22,581 nt of DNA, taken from CAJBVG01 sp943360385. GTDB lineage: Bacteria > Bacteroidota > Bacteroidia > Sphingobacteriales > Sphingobacteriaceae. The notes beneath the pieces were generated by a model. That model was not told the origin of the DNA, did not search any database, and saw only the letters and a list, made by a program, of their open reading frames with translations. Location: the NCBI GenBank assembly GCA_943360385.1, contig CALRIM020000033.1, forward strand, positions 1 through 22,581, read 5' to 3'. Numbering within the stretch: position 1 is the stretch's first letter; each line of letters starts with the position of its first letter. Of this stretch, positions 15,787-22,581 are shown piece after piece. The position numbers and the translations under genes were made by a program.

Positions 15787-17132
15787 TAGTAACCTGTATA
15801 ATTATGTGGTGAGAACGATTTGAGTTCAGCTTTAATTTCCTCCGAAACGTTCAGTCTTTCTATAAACGCATGCATACTTTCTTGTGTGATTTTTGCATTG
15901 GTGCGAGTAAGATCTTTTAGTGCTTCGTATGGTTTTGGGTAGCCTTCGCGGCGTAAAATGGTTTGAATAGCTTCGGCAACAACTGCCCAATTTTCTTCTA
16001 AATCTTTTTCGATGGCTGCTGGGTTCAACATCAATTTAAACAATCCTTTTTCTAATGATTTTAGGGCGATGAGGGAGTGTGCAAATGGTACTCCAACATT
16101 CCTTAAAACAGTAGAATCGGTGAGGTCGCGCTGTAGGCGTGAGATCGGTAGTTTTGCAGATAGAAACTCGAACATAGCATTTGCCATGCCTAGGTTTCCT
16201 TCGGCATTTTCGAAATCTATAGGGTTAACTTTATGCGGCATCGCCGACGAACCAATTTCTCCTTCTTTAATTTTTTGTTTGAAGTAATTCATCGATATGT
16301 ATTGCCACATATCTCTCGACAAATCGATGAGGATAGAGTTGATGCGTTTAAAATTGTCGCACATCGCAGCAAACTGATCGTAGTGTTCTATTTGCGTGGT
16401 ATGTTGCGATCGGTGCAAGCCTAAATTATTGTTTACAAAATCGTTGGCAAACAACACCCAATCGATGGCAGGGAAAGCTGCTTTATGTGCATTTAAATTA
16501 CCAGTAGCACCACCAAATTTTGCAGCATATGGAATGTGCGATAGTGCTGTTAATTGCACTTCAATTCGTTCTATAAATACTAAAATTTCTTTTCCTAACC
16601 TGGTCGGAGATGCAGGCTGCCCGTGCGTATGGGCCAATAACGGAATGTCTTTCCACTCGTCTGCTAATTTTTTTAATCGCTCCAATAAGGCATGCATTTC
16701 TGGCAACATTATTTTCTCTACCGCATGTTTTAAACTCATTGGGATAGCAGTGTTATTTATATCCTGTGAGGTTAAGCCAAAGTGTATGTATTCTAAAGCG
16801 TGTGTAATGTTTAGCTCTTCGAGTTTTTCTTTTAAAAAATATTCTACGGCTTTTACATCGTGGTTGGTAGTAAGTTCAATCTCTTTTATACGTGCTGCAT
16901 CTCGCTCATCCTTAAAGCCAATGTATAATTCACGGAGTTGCATTTCTTGCTCGTGTGTTAAGGCTTCAAAGCCTTTTAGTCCTAATTTAGAGAGGGCAAT
17001 GTAATACTCTACTTCCACCCAAACTCTATATTTTATTAAGGCCGATTCCGAAAAATAAGTGGCTAAAACATTGGTTGATTTTCTATAGCGACCATCGATA
17101 GGGGAAATCGCATTTAGTGGATGGAGTATCAT
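15786..17132 (-). CDS. purB: Adenylosuccinate lyase
   Basis: This 448-aa cytosolic enzyme splits SAICAR to AICAR and adenylosuccinate to AMP, both releasing fumarate, in purine synthesis. The N-terminal 'NAISPIDGRYRKSTNVLA' is typical of PurB, as are 'ALEYIHFGLTSQDINNTA' and 'LLAHTHGQPASPTRLGKEI'. The flexible fumarase-superfamily signature loop is G294-SSAMPHKVNP with the catalytic serine. The length is normal for the family. A TTG nine bases further upstream is also in frame, but the ATG at 17130-17132 is preferred because the conserved block begins just after it. A TATTTTTG promoter box lies shortly upstream. The gene is divergent from recQ across 61 bases. Confidence 0.96.
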   Translation of the reverse strand: MILHPLNAISPIDGRYRKSTNVLATYFSESALIKYRVWVEVEYYIALSKLGLKGFEALTHEQEMQLRELYIGFKDERDAARIKEIELTTNHDVKAVEYFLKEKLEELNITHALEYIHFGLTSQDINNTAIPMSLKHAVEKIMLPEMHALLERLKKLADEWKDIPLLAHTHGQPASPTRLGKEILVFIERIEVQLTALSHIPYAAKFGGATGNLNAHKAAFPAIDWVLFANDFVNNNLGLHRSQHTTQIEHYDQFAAMCDNFKRINSILIDLSRDMWQYISMNYFKQKIKEGEIGSSAMPHKVNPIDFENAEGNLGMANAMFEFLSAKLPISRLQRDLTDSTVLRNVGVPFAHSLIALKSLEKGLFKLMLNPAAIEKDLEENWAVVAEAIQTILRREGYPKPYEALKDLTRTNAKITQESMHAFIERLNVSEEIKAELKSFSPHNYTGY

Positions 17133-17148
17133 AATTTTCAATTTTCTA

Positions 17149-17156
17149 CAAAAATA
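17149..17156 (-). promoter_or_regulatory. Putative -7 element (TATTTTTG) for purB
   Basis: This octamer matches TAnnTTTG exactly on the minus strand, about 17 bases before the purB ATG, implying a very short leader. It shares a 61-base divergent spacer with the recQ promoter. Confidence 0.5.
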
Positions 17157-17181
17157 GAATAATTTCCCAATGCCATAATAT

Positions 17182-17189
17182 TATCTTCG
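17182..17189 (+). promoter_or_regulatory. Putative -7 element (TATCTTCG) for recQ
   Basis: This has one mismatch to TAnnTTTG and lies only five bases before the recQ ATG. If used, the transcript would be nearly leaderless. It is the best candidate in the short divergent spacer. Confidence 0.35.
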
Positions 17190-17193
17190 CAAC

Positions 17194-19104
17194 ATGTCGA
17201 TACAAGAAGTACTAAAAAAATACTGGGGCTATGATGCTTTTCGCAATCCACAAGATCGGATTATAGAAAGTGTTTTAGCTGGTAACGACACGCTTGCGTT
17301 ATTGCCCACAGGTGCCGGAAAATCTATTTGTTACCAAGTACCCATTATGGCTCAAGAGGGTATAGGCATAGTGGTTTCTCCATTAATTGCCTTAATGAAA
17401 GACCAAGTACAGCAATTAAAACGCCGTGGAATTAGAGCTGTTGAAATTGTGAGTGGCATGAGTGCTCGAGAGATCGACATTACGCTTGATAATTGTATTT
17501 ATGGTGATATAAAATTTTTGTACCTCTCGCCAGAACGCTTGCAAAATGAACTCGTTCAGGAGCGTATTAAACGAATGAAGGTAAATTTACTGGCAATAGA
17601 TGAGGCTCATTGCATTTCTCAATGGGGTTATGATTTCAGGCCGGCTTATTTAACTATTGCTGATATAAGAGGCCTTATACCTAGCGTTCCTGTACTAGCC
17701 TTAACCGCCACAGCTACCGCCAACGTGGTGATTGATATTCAAGAGAAATTAAATTTTAAAAAACCGAATGTATTCAACATTTCATTCGAACGAAAAAATT
17801 TAAACTACCTCGTTTTAAAAGAAGAAAACAAATACCAACGCTTATTGAGAATCTTGGCTCGAGTACCCGGTTCTGCAGTTGTATATGTGCGCAACCGTAA
17901 GCAAACAGAAGAAATTGCAAGCTTCCTTAAAACACAAGGTATTTCGGCAGATTTTTACCATGCAGGAGTTGATATGAAACTTCGTTCGCAAAAGCAAGAC
18001 AGTTGGATTCTCAATAAAACAAATGTAATAGTGGCTACCAATGCTTTTGGTATGGGAATAGATAAACCCGATGTAAGGGTAGTAGTACACATGGATTTAC
18101 CAGATAGTTTAGAAGCCTATTACCAAGAGGCGGGTAGAGCAGGTAGAGATGGACTAAACTCCTTTGCAGTATTGCTTTACCAAGATGCCGACTTGCTTGA
18201 ATTGAAGAGAAAAGCAGAGCAGAATTTCCCGGAATTTAATGAAATTGCGGAGCTATACCAACAACTTTACAACCATTATCAATTAGCCTTTGGGGCAGGG
18301 AAGAATATTTCGGTACCCTTTGATTGGGTTGCATTTTCGAGGCAATACAACATTCCTATTCCAAAGTTAATTCAGTTAATGAAACTCTTGGAAAACGATG
18401 GAATTATTTACCTTTCCGAAGGATATAAAAACGATACCAGAATTCGATTCTTAGTAAACACCGAGCAATTGTATGCTTTCCAAATAGCAAATGCTCATTT
18501 CGATTTGTTTATTAAAACCCTACTTCGCTCGTACGGAGGTTTGTTCGAAGATTATGTAAACATTGTAGAAAAAGATCTCCTAAAACGCACAGGCTTGCAC
18601 GAAGATGAGTTTAAAAGACAACTAACATTGCTTCAGAATTACAATGTAATAGATTATGTTCCAGGCGGACAGCTACCCATATTAACCTTTTTGGAGGAAA
18701 GATTGCCCAAACAACAACAGAAATTTAATAAAAACTACTGGAAACAGCGCAAGGAAGTATTGATGGATAAAGTGTTGGGAATGAGTGAATATGTAGAGAA
18801 AGACATCTGTAGATCGAAGCAAATATTGGCCTATTTTAATGAGTTGGATTACCAAGAATGTGGGCAGTGCGATGTGTGCTTGAAGAAGAAAAACACTGAA
18901 AATGAGGTCGGAAACAAAGAAAAAATCTTTCAACGAATACTAAAGGAAACCTCAAAAGAAAATTTATCTTTGCCACGTATTTTGCAGAATTGGACAGATT
19001 TCCCAGAAAATGAACTCAAGGAATATCTTCAACAATTAATTGATGAGGGGCGGATACAATTTAATGACAAAAACGGAGTTATAGTAAAAACACAAAAGCA
19101 TTGA
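17194..19104 (+). CDS. recQ: ATP-dependent DNA helicase, RecQ family
   Basis: This 636-aa 3'-5' DNA helicase is used in recombinational repair and fork maintenance. Motif I (Walker A) is T39-GAGKS-44. Motif II is DEAH at 136-139, followed by the RecQ aromatic loop 'QWGYDFRPAY' (143-152). Motif III is 'ALTATAT' (169-175) and motif VI is 'YQEAGRAGRDG' (310-320). The RecQ-C zinc site is C539, C556, C559 and C562, and a winged-helix region precedes it. About 75 residues follow the zinc site, with no recognisable HRDC domain, so it is the shorter RecQ type. The stop TGA overlaps the TTG start of the following glycosyltransferase, so the two genes share an mRNA. A promoter box sits close to the start. 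Confidence 0.95.
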   Translation: MSIQEVLKKYWGYDAFRNPQDRIIESVLAGNDTLALLPTGAGKSICYQVPIMAQEGIGIVVSPLIALMKDQVQQLKRRGIRAVEIVSGMSAREIDITLDNCIYGDIKFLYLSPERLQNELVQERIKRMKVNLLAIDEAHCISQWGYDFRPAYLTIADIRGLIPSVPVLALTATATANVVIDIQEKLNFKKPNVFNISFERKNLNYLVLKEENKYQRLLRILARVPGSAVVYVRNRKQTEEIASFLKTQGISADFYHAGVDMKLRSQKQDSWILNKTNVIVATNAFGMGIDKPDVRVVVHMDLPDSLEAYYQEAGRAGRDGLNSFAVLLYQDADLLELKRKAEQNFPEFNEIAELYQQLYNHYQLAFGAGKNISVPFDWVAFSRQYNIPIPKLIQLMKLLENDGIIYLSEGYKNDTRIRFLVNTEQLYAFQIANAHFDLFIKTLLRSYGGLFEDYVNIVEKDLLKRTGLHEDEFKRQLTLLQNYNVIDYVPGGQLPILTFLEERLPKQQQKFNKNYWKQRKEVLMDKVLGMSEYVEKDICRSKQILAYFNELDYQECGQCDVCLKKKNTENEVGNKEKIFQRILKETSKENLSLPRILQNWTDFPENELKEYLQQLIDEGRIQFNDKNGVIVKTQKH

Positions 19105-20198
19105 AAAGTATAATTTTAACCGTTACCAACGATTTAACATACGATCAGCGTATGCACAGGGTGTCGACCACACTTCATAAAGCTGGATACAAAGTGTTAT
19201 TAGTTGGTAGAAAAAGATCTTTTTCAATTCCCCTTAAAGAACAAGCTTACAACCAAAAACGAATTAACTGTTTTTTCGAAAATGGTAAGTTGTTTTACCT
19301 TGAATTTAATCTCCGATTGTTTTTCTTCTTATTGTTCAATCGTTTCGACATTGTAAATGCAAATGATTTGGATACCATAATGCCTTGCTTTTTAGTATCG
19401 AGGTTAAAAGGGAAAGAATGTATTTATGATGCACACGAATATTTTACAGAGGTGCCCGAAGTATTGCACAGACCCTTCACTAAAAAAATATGGGAAACAC
19501 TAGAAGCCTATATTATTCCGAAACTAACCCATTGCTATACCGTTAGCGAAAGCATTGCAACCTTATTTCAAGAAAAATATAAAACCAATTTCGATATTAT
19601 TAGAAACGTTCCTATTTTAAATAGCAACAAAGAAATTTTGTATAAATACCAAGAGGAACACGAACGCTATATTATATACCAAGGTGCACTTAACCAAGGT
19701 AGAGGGTTAGAACCTTTAATAGAAGCGATGCAATACGTAGATTGCCATTTATACTTGGTGGGAGAAGGAGATTTAAGCGAAGATTTAAGAATTATTGCAC
19801 AAAAATATAAAGTAAAAAGTAAGGTTAAATTTATGGGGTATATAGAGCCTAGTAAATTGCCAAGCATTACAAACAAAGCGTTTTTAGGGATTAATGTTTC
19901 CGATAATTTAGGCTTGAGTTACTATTATTCTTTGAACAATAAATGTTTCGATTACATACATGCTGGCATTCCTTCTGTAACGAATGATTTCCCTGAATAC
20001 CAAAAAATAAACGAGAAATACCAAGTAGCCATTCTTACCGAATTAAACGCTAAAAACTTAGCGGATTCTATTAATTTATTATTGAATGATAAAGTGCTTT
20101 ACAACACGCTAAGAAGTAACTGTATATTGGCTCGTGAAGAGTACAACTGGCAAAAAGAAGAGCAAAAACTACTGGAAATTTACGAACGAGTTGCTTAA
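19101..20198 (+). CDS. Glycosyltransferase, family 4-like (GT-B fold)
   Basis: This 365-aa glycosyltransferase transfers a sugar from a nucleotide-sugar donor, probably for surface polysaccharide or glycolipid. It begins with 'KSIILTVTNDLTYDQRMHRV', a conserved N-terminal block. This supports the TTG at 19101 as the true start, because the next ATG (19149) would remove it. 'YDAHEYFTEVPEV' (from Y109) marks the family. The C-terminal half has the donor-side GT-B features 'YQGALNQGRGLEPLIEAM', 'LYLVGEGD', 'VKFMGYIEPSKLP' and the 'FDYIHAGIPSVTND' loop. No signal or membrane helix is present. The start overlaps the recQ stop by four bases (TTGA), and the TAA stop overlaps that of the convergent family 2 gene. 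Substrate is unknown. Confidence 0.9.
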   Translation: MKSIILTVTNDLTYDQRMHRVSTTLHKAGYKVLLVGRKRSFSIPLKEQAYNQKRINCFFENGKLFYLEFNLRLFFFLLFNRFDIVNANDLDTIMPCFLVSRLKGKECIYDAHEYFTEVPEVLHRPFTKKIWETLEAYIIPKLTHCYTVSESIATLFQEKYKTNFDIIRNVPILNSNKEILYKYQEEHERYIIYQGALNQGRGLEPLIEAMQYVDCHLYLVGEGDLSEDLRIIAQKYKVKSKVKFMGYIEPSKLPSITNKAFLGINVSDNLGLSYYYSLNNKCFDYIHAGIPSVTNDFPEYQKINEKYQVAILTELNAKNLADSINLLLNDKVLYNTLRSNCILAREEYNWQKEEQKLLEIYERVA

Positions 20199-21088
20199 GT
20201 ATTTTTTACAGCTTTTGCGTAAGCATTCAGTTTGAAATAATCCAACAATAATAAATTCGGGTCTTCTGATAATAGATTTCTTACAATTTTCTTTTCGTAC
20301 ATTCTATAAAGAAATCCTAAAATTGGCATTAGTCCCATTTTGTATAATCGCTTGTAAAAATAGATTAATCGCACATGGTCTTTTTCTTCAGAACTTAAAA
20401 AATCTTTGGAGATTTTAGCTAGGTTATTGCAAGCAATTTCTACTTTATTTAAATAGATATCCGATCGCTCTACACCTAAATGTATTACAGGGTTGTAAAC
20501 ATGTAGCACTTTGAACTTTTCGCGTTGTAATTCTATGCAATACAAGGTGTCCTCGTGCCCGTATTCTCTTATATTTTCATTGAATTTTACTTTGTCGAAC
20601 ACTCTCTTTTTTACGAATAAATTACAGGTTTTTACACTGAAATATTTATCCTCATCTCTTACTTCTGGGCGAAGGGCTTCTCGCTTATTTCCATATTTCC
20701 AACGAAGCACATGGTGAATTGATTTTGCACTTTTTTCATATTCAATACCACCATAAATAATATCACAATGGTCGATGGCATTTAAATAAGAGCTCAAATA
20801 ATGATCGTTCGGAATGCTCATATCAGTATCTATAAAAAGCAAGTTCTGATTGCTTGCCTTTTCGGCTAACTTATTCCTAAGAGCCGATCTACCAATATTT
20901 TGAGTGAGTTTAGAATAGTTTACACCAGGAATAGCTGATATTGCTTCGTTTTCTGCCAAATGTTCGGTAGAAGCGTCGTCAATACAGATTATTTCGAAGT
21001 TAATGCCTTCTTTTAAGGCTAAATTAGATAGTTTACTTACCAAAGAGTAAACCGGATAATTGTAAATTGGTATTAATATCGATAACAC
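20195..21088 (-). CDS. Glycosyltransferase family 2 (GT-A fold)
   Basis: This 297-aa GT-A glycosyltransferase has the nucleotide-binding N-terminus 'LSILIPIYNYPVYSLVSKL' and the acidic D37-D38 in 'IICIDDAS'. The metal-binding DxD is D87-T-D89 in 'LLFIDTDMSIP', and a likely acceptor-side 'YGHEDTLYCIELQ' follows near residue 180. The start is a GTG at 21086-21088, directly before the conserved N-terminal strand. A TATAATTTG sequence a few bases upstream (21094-21102) resembles the Bacteroidota -7 box with one extra spacer base. The gene is convergent with the preceding glycosyltransferase, and their stop codons overlap within CTTAAG. Donor and acceptor sugars cannot be told from sequence. Confidence 0.9.
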   Translation of the reverse strand: MLSILIPIYNYPVYSLVSKLSNLALKEGINFEIICIDDASTEHLAENEAISAIPGVNYSKLTQNIGRSALRNKLAEKASNQNLLFIDTDMSIPNDHYLSSYLNAIDHCDIIYGGIEYEKSAKSIHHVLRWKYGNKREALRPEVRDEDKYFSVKTCNLFVKKRVFDKVKFNENIREYGHEDTLYCIELQREKFKVLHVYNPVIHLGVERSDIYLNKVEIACNNLAKISKDFLSSEEKDHVRLIYFYKRLYKMGLMPILGFLYRMYEKKIVRNLLSEDPNLLLLDYFKLNAYAKAVKNT

Positions 21089-21164
21089 AGGTGCAAATTA
21101 TACATTTTTAAACGAATGATGCAACCCTTTGCAAATTACTTTCGTCTATCAGAAAAATAACAAT

Positions 21165-21908
21165 ATGAAAAAAGCATTACTAACCACACTTTTATTAGCC
21201 GGAATAGCAATAGGTGTAAGTCCATTAATTATAGCAAGTCCATTTAAAAGATCAATAGAAACTGTTTCTGATTTAGTTACAGAGAATAGAGATGTAAAAG
21301 GATTCTCTAAAATAGAAGCTTCTGGAGCCTTCGAAATTAGAATAATAAAATCGAATACCTACGCGGTAAAAGTAGAGGCTGATGAAAAAATTATTAAAAA
21401 TATAATTACAGAAGTATCTGGAGATAAATTAGTTATAAGAATGGCAAGCGAAAGCAAAAAGGATTATAGTAATGGAAACAGAGGACAACAAATTACCATT
21501 CAAATGCCAACCTTAAACGCTCTAACATGCTCAGGAGCAGTGGAAGTTCAGTCGGATGATATATTTGAAACAGAAAAATTCGAATTAAAAACGAGTGGAG
21601 CTTCTGAAGTGAAATTAGGAATCAATGCAAAATTGTTAATCTCTAAATTTACAGGAGCAAGTGAAGTAAAGCTTAAAGGCAAGGTAGATACACATGCTTT
21701 GGACATGACAGGTGCATCTGAATTAGAAGCCGTAGAATTAGAAACAAGCAAATATGCTATCCAAAGTAAAGGAGCATCTGATTGCAAAATATACGTAACA
21801 GAAGAGCTTATTGTAAACGGAAGCGGTGCTAGCTCAATAAAATATAAAGGTTCACCTAAAAAAATATCAAAAGACACAAAAGGTGCTACAGATGTGTCGG
21901 CTCTGTAA
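21165..21908 (+). CDS. Exported head-GIN (DUF2807) domain protein
   Basis: This 247-aa protein begins with a signal peptide (residues 1-18, 'KKALLTTLLLAGIAIGVSP'), then has the head-GIN domain opening 'VKGFSKIEASGAFEIRI' and 'VEADEKIIKNIITEVSGDKL'. The second half is a series of short repeats with a Gly-Ala motif: 'SGAVEVQ', 'SGASEVKL', 'TGASEVKL', 'TGASELEA', 'KGASDCKI', 'SGASSIKY', 'KGATDVSAL'. These would stack as a right-handed beta-helix, probably in the periplasm or on the outer membrane. A TTG 36 bases further upstream is in frame but lies before the signal peptide, so the ATG at 21165 is chosen. A strong terminator follows. Function is unknown; the family is common in Bacteroidota. 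Confidence 0.9.
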   Translation: MKKALLTTLLLAGIAIGVSPLIIASPFKRSIETVSDLVTENRDVKGFSKIEASGAFEIRIIKSNTYAVKVEADEKIIKNIITEVSGDKLVIRMASESKKDYSNGNRGQQITIQMPTLNALTCSGAVEVQSDDIFETEKFELKTSGASEVKLGINAKLLISKFTGASEVKLKGKVDTHALDMTGASELEAVELETSKYAIQSKGASDCKIYVTEELIVNGSGASSIKYKGSPKKISKDTKGATDVSAL

Positions 21909-21940
21909 TCACTAACGTTCAGTTAAAAAATTGTTCAGAA

Positions 21941-21968
21941 AAGCTTCGATTTCATCGAAGCTTTTTTT
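21941..21968 (+). terminator. Rho-independent terminator after the head-GIN gene
   Basis: A perfect 10-bp stem (AAGCTTCGAT, loop TTC, ATCGAAGCTT) is followed by a run of T on the plus strand, about 35 bases past the stop codon. This is the clearest terminator in the window. Confidence 0.88.
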
Positions 21969-22280
21969 TATTCTTTTTTTTAATCCTTTAATTTTATTAA
22001 TGCAATTTTTTTATCTTTTAAATTAAAAAATAAAATAGCAAGTCACTGACTCAAATATAGTTTCAACCTGCGACTGATTTTACTATTTGCTTCCTAGTTA
22101 AACTATCGCACCGTTTTATTTTTAAATTCAAAAGATTTAGAGTTATAAAAGAATCAATATTTGTACTATTTAAGCTAAGAAAGTAATCCTAAATCCTTTG
22201 AATTTAAGAATCCAAAGGTGTGGTAATTTAAATAGAAGGCAATCGCTGAAATCCGTTGCACGGATAGTATTAAGCAGGAA
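21969..22280. other. AT-rich intergenic stretch without a gene
   Basis: I see no convincing coding frame or RNA gene between the head-GIN terminator and the stop of the right-edge gene. It holds two small hairpins: CCTTTG/CAAAGG around 22195-22218, and ATCCG/CGGAT with a 5-base loop around 22249-22263. Neither is followed by a T tract on the minus strand, so neither is a clear terminator for the edge gene. Confidence 0.55.
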
Positions 22281-22581
22281 TCATTGACTAGCTTTTGGAT
22301 TGTTAAATTTAAAGGATAAAAAAAATTTTATTTTTAAATTTAAAAGAATAAATAAAAAACCAAAAAAATAATAAAGAACATCCATCGGATCATATGTATA
22401 ATGATCCGAATACCTTGGTGCTATAAATTCAAAGAAAATAGTAATAAAAACAAATAGAAAGAGGAGTTGTCCGAAACTGTGTTTCCGCTGGTGATTCTTG
22501 TAAAATAGGGCGTTTTCGAGTATCAGAACGCAGGCAGAAACAAAGGGTACGGCCAATAAATCATCGCCATAATTATCTATC
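22281..22581 (-). CDS. Small multi-pass membrane protein, partial at the right window edge
   Basis: At least 100 residues are encoded, with the 5' end outside the window. The frame is open to the edge: 'IDNYGDDLLAVPFVSACV' precedes the only internal TTG candidate, so the gene starts beyond base 22581. Three hydrophobic segments are visible ('LLAVPFVSACVLILEN', 'GQLLFLFVFITIFFEFIA', 'DVLYYFFGFLFILLNLKI'), separated by short polar loops. The N-terminal 'YGDDLLAVPFV' recalls small Bacteroidota membrane proteins with an 'NDxLxMP' start, from memory only and with low confidence. No function is assigned. The stop is at 22281. Confidence 0.6.
   Translation of the reverse strand, partial: IDNYGDDLLAVPFVSACVLILENALFYKNHQRKHSFGQLLFLFVFITIFFEFIAPRYSDHYTYDPMDVLYYFFGFLFILLNLKIKFFLSFKFNNPKASQ

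Noticed and set aside
16396..17004. A 202-codon open frame on the plus strand inside purB
   Set aside because: It is antisense to a well-conserved enzyme, rich in Ser/Cys/Asn as expected for a reverse frame, and shows no domain.
22386..22408. Perfect 8-bp inverted repeat CGGATCAT/ATGATCCG
   Set aside because: It lies inside the coding part of the edge gene (residues S-D-H-Y-T-Y-D-P) and is explained by codon choice; no regulatory role is supported.

Overview
The window looks like a chromosomal segment of a low-GC member of the Bacteroidota. Evidence includes a single fused SecDF translocase, exact TAnnTTTG promoter elements at several gene starts, a head-GIN-domain protein, a glycosyltransferase starting with the conserved 'LTVTNDLTYDQRM' block, and short intergenic direct repeats. 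TGA is used as an ordinary stop codon (hsdS, recQ), so genetic code 11 applies. Genus cannot be set from the sequence alone.

Region 1 (1-6794, + strand) is a defence operon of five tightly packed genes: the 3' part of hsdR, then hsdM, hsdS, an SMC/ABC-type AAA ATPase and an HNH nuclease. Junctions are 1 nt, 1 nt, an ATGA overlap and a TAATG overlap, so expression is almost certainly coupled. HsdRMS form a type I restriction-modification enzyme. The ATPase fits the family annotated as 'restriction system-associated AAA family ATPase', and with the HNH protein it forms a pair shaped like Septu (PtuA/PtuB). This composite is the best candidate for an interesting system here, although parts of it have known relatives. 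HsdS carries an extra C-terminal segment of about 100 residues directly before the ATPase gene.

Region 2 (6795-9240, mostly - strand) is a degenerate accessory patch. It holds a lipoprotein of unknown function and three copies of one small exported-protein family in different states of decay: a full 198-aa copy, a 72-aa copy with two in-frame internal deletions, and a C-terminal remnant with a frame break at a C9A9 homopolymer. Short direct repeats and a palindromic dispersed-type repeat lie between them.

Region 3 (9182-17132, - strand) is conserved housekeeping: secDF with a terminator, a LysM/double-psi-barrel protein followed by uridine kinase in an operon, a protein of DUF4905 type, a leucine-rich-repeat protein flanked by direct copies of an intergenic repeat, and purB.

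Region 4 (17182-21908) holds recQ (no HRDC domain) divergent from purB, a family-4-like glycosyltransferase overlapping the recQ stop by a TTG start, a convergent family 2 glycosyltransferase, and an exported head-GIN protein followed by a clear terminator. The last 372 bases before the edge gene are AT-rich with no gene. A small membrane protein gene runs off the right edge on the - strand.
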